From Methylacidiphilaceae bacterium (GTDB lineage: Bacteria > Verrucomicrobiota > Verrucomicrobiia > Methylacidiphilales > Methylacidiphilaceae): a stretch of DNA of 6,737 bases. Positions 1-5,951 of this stretch are shown here, piece after piece (position 1 is the first letter of the stretch; every line of letters starts with the position of its first letter). The notes below the pieces were generated by a model that was not told the DNA's origin, ran no database searches, and saw only the letters and a program-made list of their open reading frames with translations. The translations under genes were made by a program, and so were the position numbers. The DNA lies in the NCBI GenBank assembly GCA_028687155.1, contig JAQUAR010000086.1, positions 1-6,737 of the forward strand, given 5' to 3'.

Positions 1-1
1 T

Positions 2-790
2 TATGCCCTCTCGGTGCTTCTGCTCGCCGACATCCGGGAAATTCTCATCATCTCGACACCGAGCGACCGGCCTCTGTTCGAGCGGCTTTTGGGAGACGGG
101 GTCGCCTTCGGCTTGCGCTTGTCCTATGCGGAGCAGCCGCGCCCGGAGGGCTTGGCGCAAGCCTTCGTGATCGGCGAGTCGTTTCTGGCCGGAAGGCCTT
201 CGTGCCTGGTTCTGGGAGACAACCTCCTCTACGGGCACAGCTTGAGCGGAACGCTCGGCCGCGTCTCCTCGGCTCAAGAGGGGGCGACGATCTTTGCCTA
301 TCGGGTCTCCGATCCCACGGCCTACGGCGTGGTCGAATTCGACGAGAACGGACGGGTGCTTTCGCTCGAGGAGAAACCCAAACGACCGAGGTCGGCCTAT
401 GCCATTCCCGGCCTCTACTTCTACGACGGGAGGGCGCCCGAATTTGCACGCAACCTTGTCCCGTCGGCTCGGGGAGAGCTCGAGATCACCGATCTGAACC
501 GGCGCTATCTCGCGGAGGGAACGCTTCGAGTCGAAGTCTTGAGCCGAGGGATCGCCTGGCTCGACACCGGAACCCATGACGCCCTGGCCGACGCAAGCGC
601 CTTCGTGAGGGCGATCGAGCACCGGCAAGGATTGAAAATCGCCTGCTTGGAGGAAATCGCCTGGAGCAAGGGATGGATTGACCGAGAAGCCGTTCTTGCG
701 CAGGCTCGGCGCATGGGCAGGTCGGCTTACGGAGACTATCTGCGAAAACTCGTCGAGGAGGACGATCGCCGCTTCGCGGAGCTTTCTTGA
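2..790 (+). CDS. rfbA: Glucose-1-phosphate thymidylyltransferase (RmlA/RfbA), 5'-truncated by window edge
   Basis: This enzyme joins glucose-1-phosphate and dTTP to give dTDP-glucose and pyrophosphate, the first cytoplasmic step toward dTDP-rhamnose and other dTDP-deoxysugars. The frame is open from base 2, so 262 residues are visible. By comparison with E. coli RmlA (about 290 aa), some 38 N-terminal residues, including the GGxGTRL nucleotide-binding loop, lie outside the window. Visible hallmarks, counted from the first visible residue, are IREILIISTP (11-20), LGDN with the metal-binding Asp (71-74), EKP (124-126), GLYFYD (137-142), GELEITDLN (158-166) and WLDTGTH (186-192). The GTG at 14 is an internal valine of the conserved YPLSxLxLA stretch and is not a start. 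The C-terminus is intact and ends in TGA at 788-790, which overlaps the ATG of the aminotransferase gene and implies translational coupling. The family assignment is very secure. The particular final sugar cannot be told from this gene. Confidence 0.95.
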   Translation, partial: YALSVLLLADIREILIISTPSDRPLFERLLGDGVAFGLRLSYAEQPRPEGLAQAFVIGESFLAGRPSCLVLGDNLLYGHSLSGTLGRVSSAQEGATIFAYRVSDPTAYGVVEFDENGRVLSLEEKPKRPRSAYAIPGLYFYDGRAPEFARNLVPSARGELEITDLNRRYLAEGTLRVEVLSRGIAWLDTGTHDALADASAFVRAIEHRQGLKIACLEEIAWSKGWIDREAVLAQARRMGRSAYGDYLRKLVEEDDRRFAELS

Positions 791-1980
791 TGAGAATCCC
801 CTTGCTCGATTTTGGTCGGATCCCCGCCGAGGAAAGAAGTCTGTTGGAGGATGCCTTCGGGCGAGTGCTGAAAAGCGGGCAATTTATTCTGGGCGCGGAA
901 GTTGCTGCTTTCGAGAAGGAGTGCGCGGACTTTCTTGGCGTTGCCCACGCGATCGGGGTTTCTTCCGGCACCGATGCCCTGCTCCTTTCGCTGGAATCCC
1001 TGGAGATCGGTCTCGGCGATGAGGTGATCTGCCCCTCCTACACCTTCTTTGCCACCGCCGGCTCGATTGCGCGGACCGGGGCACGACCGGTCTTCGCCGA
1101 CTCCTGCCCCGGCTGCTGGAATCTTTCTCCGCAAGAGGTAAAGAGGAAGCTCACCCCGAAAACGAAGGCTATGATTCCGGTCCACCTCTTCGGCCAGCCG
1201 GCGGCGATGACGGAGCTTCTAGCGGTTGGACAGGAGGCGGGGCTTGCGGTGATCGAGGATGCCGCGCAAGCCTTCGGGGCGAGTTCCAATGGCCAAAAGG
1301 TGGGCGGAAGGGGGCTCCTGGGCTGTTTCTCTTTTTTCCCCACGAAGAACTTAGGGGCCTTGGGGGATGCGGGCCTGATCACCACGCAGGATGGAGCGCG
1401 GGCCGAAAGGATTCGGGCGCTCCGCGTTCACGGTTCCCGCGTCAAATATCGGCATGAGTGGATTGGAGGCAATTTCCGAATCGATGCGCTCCAGGCCGCC
1501 TTCCTGCGAGCACGATTGCCGCGCGTCGAGGCCGGGCTGGAGATGCGCCGGCACAATGCCGCTCTCTACGAGGAGGCATTCCTGGCGAGCGGCGTTGCGG
1601 CTCTCTCCCCGGAGCCCTGCCGCTGCCAGGATGAGGAAAGGATGGCGCCGCAGGTCACAAGCCGACTCCTTTTGCCCCGCAACAGCAGGGGAGAGCATTC
1701 CTGGAACCAGTATGTGATTCGCTACCCCACCGACCGGGATGGCTTGCGTCGATTCCTCACCGAGGAGGGCGTGCAAACCGAGGTCTACTATCCCCTGCCC
1801 CTGCACCAGCAGCCCTGCTTTCTTGACAGGGGAGACGACGTGGGCGAGCTTCCGGTTGCCGAGCTTCTTGCCCGTGAATCGCTGGCGCTTCCGATCTTTC
1901 CCGGCTTGTCGTCCGGCGAGATCGAGCGGGTGGTCGACCTGATCGTTCGCTTTGCCTCGCAAAAGGGGAAAGAGGCATAG
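790..1980 (+). CDS. DegT/DnrJ/EryC1/StrS-family PLP sugar aminotransferase
   Basis: This is a 396-residue fold-type I aminotransferase that would move an amino group, usually from glutamate, onto a keto-sugar nucleotide in the cytoplasm. Visible family features are SGTDAL (59-64, PLP phosphate region), PSYTFFATAG (82-91), HLFGQPA (132-138), IEDAAQ (155-160, with Asp157 expected to contact the PLP ring nitrogen), SFFPTKNLG with the Schiff-base Lys186, LRVHGS (211-216), and the C-terminal SWNQYVIR and EVYYPLPLHQQP blocks (304-342). Length is normal to slightly long because of an extra Cys/Arg-rich stretch at about 274-300. The ATG at 790 is preferred over the TTG at 787 because GGAG (778-781) sits 8 bases before it. 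It overlaps the thymidylyltransferase stop by one base. Coupling to rfbA suggests a dTDP-4-keto or dTDP-3-keto-6-deoxyhexose substrate (FdtB/QdtB/WecE-like), but a UDP-3-keto sugar (WbpE-like) cannot be excluded. The family is certain and the substrate is inferred. Confidence 0.93.
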   Translation: MRIPLLDFGRIPAEERSLLEDAFGRVLKSGQFILGAEVAAFEKECADFLGVAHAIGVSSGTDALLLSLESLEIGLGDEVICPSYTFFATAGSIARTGARPVFADSCPGCWNLSPQEVKRKLTPKTKAMIPVHLFGQPAAMTELLAVGQEAGLAVIEDAAQAFGASSNGQKVGGRGLLGCFSFFPTKNLGALGDAGLITTQDGARAERIRALRVHGSRVKYRHEWIGGNFRIDALQAAFLRARLPRVEAGLEMRRHNAALYEEAFLASGVAALSPEPCRCQDEERMAPQVTSRLLLPRNSRGEHSWNQYVIRYPTDRDGLRRFLTEEGVQTEVYYPLPLHQQPCFLDRGDDVGELPVAELLARESLALPIFPGLSSGEIERVVDLIVRFASQKGKEA

Positions 1981-1993
1981 GAGCGGTGGGTCT

Positions 1994-2020
1994 CTCCCCG
2001 GTCCGAAGGTCCCCGGGGAG
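1994..2020 (+). promoter_or_regulatory. GC-rich inverted repeat (8-bp arms) reaching into the lptD ribosome-binding site
   Basis: The 52-bp gap between the aminotransferase stop and the lptD start holds a perfect inverted repeat, CTCCCCGG (1994-2001) and CCGGGGAG (2013-2020), with an 11-base loop. A purine-rich ribosome-binding region follows (GGAGG 2017-2021, GAGG 2025-2028, ATG at 2033), and the right arm covers most of the first GGAGG. No T-run follows the stem, so it is not a standard intrinsic terminator. It could modulate lptD translation, protect an mRNA end after processing, or be chance in GC-rich DNA. The repeat is seen directly and the role is inference. Confidence 0.4.
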
Positions 2021-2032
2021 GGAAGAGGAAAT

Positions 2033-4504
2033 ATGGTATCCAGGAGAGCCGGAAGGCGAGGAACCGCACCCGAGGGAGGGGCCGATCTCCCCTCCTTTTC
2101 CTGGCGGGGGTTTGGCCTCTACACACTCCTTCTCACTCTCCTCTGCCTGGCCTGGGCGGGAGCCGCCCCTTCTTCCGCGGCTCCTCCCGCCTCCGGCGAT
2201 CCGGGCTCCCCACCCGGCCAGCAGCCGGTGGAAATCAATGCGCAGGAGACGCACTTCGTCGGAGGAATCGCGACGGCGGAAGGGAACGCGGTCGTCCGAT
2301 TCGGGGAGACCACTCTGTACGCCGATCGGGTCAGCTTCGACAACCGCACGCGCAACGTCTTCGCCGATGGCAACGTCCGTGTCTACACGGGCGAAAAGAT
2401 CTTTCGGGCGCACCACATGGTCTACAACCTCGACACCAAGGCGATCACGGCCAACGATTGGGGAATGGTCGATCTTCCTATCCTCGTAACGGGGGAAAAG
2501 CTGACGACGCCGGAAACCGACCATTACCATGTCGACCGAGGTATGGCCACCGTCGAAAATCGAGAGAAGCCCGGGCTCCAGATGAAGGCCCACACGATGG
2601 ATATCTACCCGGGGGATCGCCTGCTCATGCGAGACGTCACGATCTACCTCAGTCACATCCCCGTTCTCTGGCTTCCCGCGATGAGTCAATCCCTCGATGG
2701 CGACTCGAACACGCTTTATGTGGTTCCCGGGGATCGCTCTTATTGGGGCTATTATTTGCTGATTACCTACAACTGGAAATTTAACCCGAAGCTCAAAGCC
2801 TCGTTCCAGCTCAATTACTATTCGGATCGCGGGGTCGCGTTGGGAAGCCTCTTCCAATACAAGCCGAGCGAAGAGGGATACGGTAATCTGCGCCTTTTCG
2901 GCCTGCCGTACGACCAAGGCTATCTGCTCAACTACTCCTCGCTCAATCGCTACGACGTGGGGCCCGAGCGCTTCATGGCCAGCCTGCAGCAGCGCTATCC
3001 CTTGACTCAGGAGCTCACTCTGACGACGGATCTCAACTATTGGACCGATCCTTACATTGCCGAGGACTTTTACTACAATACCTACATGGCCAATCGCCAA
3101 CCGAACAACGTGGCTTGGCTGAACTACTACCACACCGGGTTTACGATCGATCTGCTGGTCCAGGATAACGTGATGGACTTCTTCAACGGCTTGAATCGCC
3201 TGCCGGAGCTCGACTTCGAGACGAATCGCGCCAAGATCTTCCATAGTCCGATCGCCTATGAAAGCCGCACGAGCGTCGTCAACTTCGAGCAGCAGTTCTC
3301 TAACCTCAATCCGCTGACGGGCAATCTCGTCGGGCTCTACTACCCCTGGTTGCCCCTCAATCGCTTCTATCAGCAACACGGGATGGACAATGCCTATCTC
3401 CTGAGCAACTATGGGGGTTGGCGCTGGGATACGCTCCAGCAGCTCTCCTATCCGCGGGAATATTTTCACTGGCTTTCGCTCACCCCTCGTCTCGGCGTCG
3501 AGGGAACCTACTGGTCGGATCAGAACGTCTACGGGAATGCGTTCAATGCCCCCATGCCGTTGATGAACCAGTCGAACCTGACCTACGATCGCGGGCTCTT
3601 GATCGCGGGGCTGGACGCCTCCTTCAAGCTGTCGAAGACGTGGAACGACGTGGAGATCGAAGCACTGGGAATCCACGGGCTACGGCATGTGATTCAGCCC
3701 TTCGCCACCTTCCAGTATATCCCGAACCCTTATGGAAATCCGTACAACATCCTGGGATTCGACAGCCTCATGCCGACGCTTACTCCTTCCCTCATCAATC
3801 CCATCGACTATCCCTCGATCGATTCCTTCTTCGGGATGACTTTCTTGCGGGCGGGGGCGACCCAGCGGCTACAGACCCAGCGCAACGGCCAGAACTACGA
3901 CCTGGCGGAGCTGACTCTCTTTACGGACGCCAACTGGGATCGGAAGTACAACACGCTTCTCATGCCGACGACCGACACGGTGAACGAGGTCTACGGGACG
4001 TTCGATTTCAAGCCCGTGCCCTGGCTGATGTTCCACACCGATCTGGCGCTGCCGACCTATGACGAGGGATTTACCAATATCAACAACAGCTTGAGTTGGC
4101 AGTTCCATGCCTCGGATACGCTGACCGTGGGCTATCAATATTTGAATAATGTGACGATTCCGAGCAGCTTCTTCCCGGTTCCCCAGATCGCGTCGGGCTA
4201 CCTTCCCCAAAACAACATGCTACCGGTCGTCGCGCAGATTTCGCCGACCGTCCAGAGCATGGCCTACGTATCGGACTTTTGGCGGATCAGCGAGCACTGG
4301 CAGGTGAGCGGGACGCTCATGTACATGAGCCAAACCAACTCTGTGCCGATCAAGATGTTCTCGATTTACCGAGATCTGCAGGATTGGATCGTCTCGTTCA
4401 ACTTCCAGGATTTCAGCTATCCGGGAGCCGCTTCGATTATCAACTATTATGTGGGCTTCACCCTGAAAGCCTTTCCCTCATTCAAACCGCAAATCGGTCA
4501 ATAG
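2033..4504 (+). CDS. lptD: LPS-assembly outer-membrane protein LptD (OstA/Imp family)
   Basis: LptD is the outer-membrane beta-barrel that, with LptE, takes LPS from the periplasmic Lpt bridge and places it in the outer leaflet. The 823-residue product has a long basic N-terminus, a hydrophobic signal segment (about 29-45) with Ala-rich cleavage options near 45-50, an OstA-like N-terminal domain (about 65-180, with the GxATAEGNAVVRFG and LYADRVSFD beta-jellyroll pattern), and then a barrel (about 235-823) of alternating Tyr/Trp/Asn-rich strands. HVIQPFATFQYIPNP (552-566) and FDS (576-578) match the conserved mid-barrel LptD block. The last strand contains NYYVGFTL, followed by a short polar tail. 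The frame is open from 1952, but the ATG at 2033 has the purine-rich ribosome-binding site and avoids a 29-base overlap with the preceding gene. The only cysteine (residue 38) lies in the signal segment, so the E. coli-type disulfides are absent. It lies downstream of two sugar-nucleotide genes and is probably co-transcribed with them. Confidence 0.9.
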   Translation: MVSRRAGRRGTAPEGGADLPSFSWRGFGLYTLLLTLLCLAWAGAAPSSAAPPASGDPGSPPGQQPVEINAQETHFVGGIATAEGNAVVRFGETTLYADRVSFDNRTRNVFADGNVRVYTGEKIFRAHHMVYNLDTKAITANDWGMVDLPILVTGEKLTTPETDHYHVDRGMATVENREKPGLQMKAHTMDIYPGDRLLMRDVTIYLSHIPVLWLPAMSQSLDGDSNTLYVVPGDRSYWGYYLLITYNWKFNPKLKASFQLNYYSDRGVALGSLFQYKPSEEGYGNLRLFGLPYDQGYLLNYSSLNRYDVGPERFMASLQQRYPLTQELTLTTDLNYWTDPYIAEDFYYNTYMANRQPNNVAWLNYYHTGFTIDLLVQDNVMDFFNGLNRLPELDFETNRAKIFHSPIAYESRTSVVNFEQQFSNLNPLTGNLVGLYYPWLPLNRFYQQHGMDNAYLLSNYGGWRWDTLQQLSYPREYFHWLSLTPRLGVEGTYWSDQNVYGNAFNAPMPLMNQSNLTYDRGLLIAGLDASFKLSKTWNDVEIEALGIHGLRHVIQPFATFQYIPNPYGNPYNILGFDSLMPTLTPSLINPIDYPSIDSFFGMTFLRAGATQRLQTQRNGQNYDLAELTLFTDANWDRKYNTLLMPTTDTVNEVYGTFDFKPVPWLMFHTDLALPTYDEGFTNINNSLSWQFHASDTLTVGYQYLNNVTIPSSFFPVPQIASGYLPQNNMLPVVAQISPTVQSMAYVSDFWRISEHWQVSGTLMYMSQTNSVPIKMFSIYRDLQDWIVSFNFQDFSYPGAASIINYYVGFTLKAFPSFKPQIGQ

Positions 4505-4628
4505 GGGGCGGCAAAGTCTCTGGTGTCGGTCGGCTTTCCCTCGAGCGGAACAGCGCGCATCCGTCTTCCCGCTTGGCGTCCGCCCACTCGCCGCGCCTTT
4601 CGGGTACGAACTTTGTGCCACAGGCAGG

Positions 4629-5678
4629 CTAAAACGAGATGAGCGGCTTGAGGACGCCTTCAAGCTTTTTGGCCATGATCTCGAACGCGCGCTCGATCTC
4701 CTCGAAGCGAAAACGGTGGGTGGTCATGCACGTGGGATCGAGCCGCCCGCTCTGCAAGACCCGGAGGAGCCGCTCCATCCTCAGGCGGCCGCCGGGGCAG
4801 AGCCCCGTCCGGATCGTCTTCTCCGCCATGCCAACCCCCCAAGCAGTCCGGGGAATGTGGACAAACTCGCCGGATCCATGGTAGCCGGCATTCGAAATGG
4901 TTCCGCCCGGCTTGGTGACCCGGACGGCGTTTTGAAACGCGGTATCCATCCCGACCGCCTCGATCGCGGCATCCACTCCTTCGCCAGCGGTGATCTCCAG
5001 GATCCGGGCCGCCGGGTCATCTCGGCTCATGTCGATGACGATGTCCGCCCCATAGTGCTTCGCCAGCTCGAGGCGTTTGGGCACGGAATCGACTCCGATC
5101 ACAAGGCCCGCCCCACGCAGCCGGGCTCCGGCCACGGCCATCAGCCCTACCGGCCCGAGGGCGAAGACCGCAACGGTCCCCCCAATCGGGAGATCGGCAT
5201 TTTCGGCTCCCATGAAGCCCGTGCTCATCATGTCGGCGCAGTAGACCGCCTGCTCGTCGCTGATTCCCTCGGGGATGCGAGCCAGATTGCCGTCGGCGTC
5301 ATTGACATGAAAATATTCCGCAAAGACCCCATCTTTGACGTTAGAAAACTTCCATCCGCCGAGCGCGCCACCGGACTGGGAGGAATGTCCTGCCTGCGCG
5401 GCGCGGTCGCTCCAGTCCGGCGTGATCGCGCCGACCAGGACCCGCTCGCCCGGACGGAACTCCTTGACCAGGCTTCCCACCTCCTGAACGACCCCGACCG
5501 CCTCATGGCCCAGGGTCAAATCCTGGCGCGGGCCGATGGCGCCATGAAGGGTGTGGACGTCCGAGGTGCAGATCAAGGCGGCCGTCGTGCGGATCACCGC
5601 GTCCAACGGTCCCGGTTTCGGGATCGGCTTGTCCAGGAAACCAACTTCGCCGATCTTGCGCATGACGAATGCTTTCAC
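4629..5678 (-). CDS. Zinc-dependent medium-chain alcohol dehydrogenase, T. brockii secondary-ADH type, predicted NAD(H)-using
   Basis: This 349-residue cytoplasmic enzyme should interconvert alcohols, probably secondary ones, and ketones or aldehydes. It resembles the Thermoanaerobacter brockii/Clostridium beijerinckii ADH (about 352 aa) along its whole length. The catalytic zinc ligands are visible: Cys37, His58-Glu59 in GHEA, and Asp149. Shared blocks are CTSDVHT (37-43), AITPDW (84-89), GWKFSNVKDGVF (108-119), FHVNDAD (123-129), GPVGLMAVAGA (175-185) and GLCPGGRLRMERL (292-304). The structural-zinc cysteine cluster of horse-liver-type ADHs is absent, as in the T. brockii group. The Rossmann glycine motif reads AxGxxG. 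The coenzyme-reading loop has Asp197 and Val199 where the NADP enzyme has Gly and Arg, which points to NAD(H). A frame open to 5741 would add 21 residues, but the GTG at 5678 aligns with the homologue start and has GGAGG six bases upstream. It is convergent with lptD and transcribed alone. Confidence 0.92.
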   Translation of the reverse strand: MKAFVMRKIGEVGFLDKPIPKPGPLDAVIRTTAALICTSDVHTLHGAIGPRQDLTLGHEAVGVVQEVGSLVKEFRPGERVLVGAITPDWSDRAAQAGHSSQSGGALGGWKFSNVKDGVFAEYFHVNDADGNLARIPEGISDEQAVYCADMMSTGFMGAENADLPIGGTVAVFALGPVGLMAVAGARLRGAGLVIGVDSVPKRLELAKHYGADIVIDMSRDDPAARILEITAGEGVDAAIEAVGMDTAFQNAVRVTKPGGTISNAGYHGSGEFVHIPRTAWGVGMAEKTIRTGLCPGGRLRMERLLRVLQSGRLDPTCMTTHRFRFEEIERAFEIMAKKLEGVLKPLISF

Positions 5679-5684
5679 GAGTAG

Positions 5685-5689
5685 CCTCC
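5685..5689 (-). promoter_or_regulatory. Strong Shine-Dalgarno (GGAGG) that fixes the GTG start of the dehydrogenase gene
   Basis: On the minus strand GGAGG lies six bases before the GTG at 5678-5676. A well-placed consensus site together with the homologue's N-terminal alignment (MKGFAMxxIG in the T. brockii enzyme against VKAFVMRKIG here) settles the start on this GTG and not on the upstream ATG at 5741. Confidence 0.8.
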
Positions 5690-5695
5690 GGTTAT

Positions 5696-5719
5696 CGGGG
5701 TCGCAAGCCGGTCGCCCCG
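5696..5719 (-). other. Possible short stem-loop in the dehydrogenase 5' leader
   Basis: CGGGGTCG (5696-5703) can pair with CGCCCCG (5713-5719) if one T is bulged, leaving a 9-base loop. It would lie in the predicted leader just upstream of the GGAGG. The stem is short and GC-rich DNA gives such pairings often, so this may be chance. Confidence 0.2.
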
Positions 5720-5731
5720 GTCCTGGAATGG

Positions 5732-5761
5732 ATGCTAGCAATTCCGCGCAAGCGGTGTCAA
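5732..5761 (-). promoter_or_regulatory. Predicted sigma-70-type promoter for the alcohol dehydrogenase gene
   Basis: Read on the minus strand, a perfect TTGACA -35 box (5761-5756) is followed by an 18-base spacer and TAGCAT (5737-5732), which matches four of the six TATAAT bases. Transcription would begin near 5725 and leave a leader of about 46 bases before the GTG at 5678. Position and orientation fit the dehydrogenase gene. The consensus is the general bacterial housekeeping one; whether this organism uses it unchanged is assumed. Confidence 0.55.
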
Positions 5762-5842
5762 ATCCACCCTGTTGCCCGGACCGATCTCGGCACTCGTCAA
5801 CGCTCGGCGGGTGGAAATTGGACTTGCGGAAACAGTGGTCAG

Positions 5843-5857
5843 GAGAAGAAACTTCTC
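5843..5857. promoter_or_regulatory. Perfect 6-3-6 inverted repeat in the divergent intergenic region
   Basis: GAGAAG (5843-5848), AAA, CTTCTC (5852-5857) forms a compact palindrome between the divergently transcribed dehydrogenase gene and the gene starting at 5952. It lies about 82 bp upstream of the dehydrogenase -35 box and about 95 bp before the other gene's ATG. It could be a regulator binding site or the top of a small hairpin. No regulator gene is visible nearby. I saw no convincing -35/-10 pair for the plus-strand gene in this region. Confidence 0.3.
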
Positions 5858-5951
5858 GATTGCGATATCAGGCTGAGCCGGCGACCGGATGTGCGGAATG
5901 ACGATCTTTGGCGAAGAATGCCCTCGCGCTCTTTTCCGTAGGCGGAAAACG

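Noticed and set aside
1952..2032. Upstream extension of lptD to 1952
   Set aside because: It has no good start or ribosome-binding site, overlaps the aminotransferase gene, and would put 27 very basic residues before an already long signal-peptide N-region.
1757..3676. A 639-codon open frame on the minus strand across the aminotransferase 3' end and most of lptD
   Set aside because: It lies antisense to two well-recognised genes. The translation is a low-complexity mix of Val, Ile, Arg and Glu with no recognisable domain, as expected from the reverse frame of GC-rich coding DNA.
4505..4628. Bidirectional terminator between the convergent lptD and dehydrogenase genes
   Set aside because: Only 4-bp pairings were found (for example TGCC-ACA-GGCA near 4616-4626) and no T-run follows on either strand. 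I cannot support a terminator, although one would be expected here.
4716..5684. A 322-codon plus-strand open frame opposite the dehydrogenase gene
   Set aside because: It is a shadow of the clearly conserved minus-strand dehydrogenase, and its translation has no family resemblance.
5679..5741. ATG at 5741 as the start of the alcohol dehydrogenase
   Set aside because: It would add 21 residues absent from homologues, would read across the predicted -10 box (5732-5737) and the GGAGG, and its own ribosome-binding site is weaker than that of the GTG at 5678.
5898..5951. ATG at 5898 as the start of the secreted repeat protein
   Set aside because: It adds 18 residues ahead of a normal Sec signal peptide and lacks a good ribosome-binding site. 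Kept only as an alternative.
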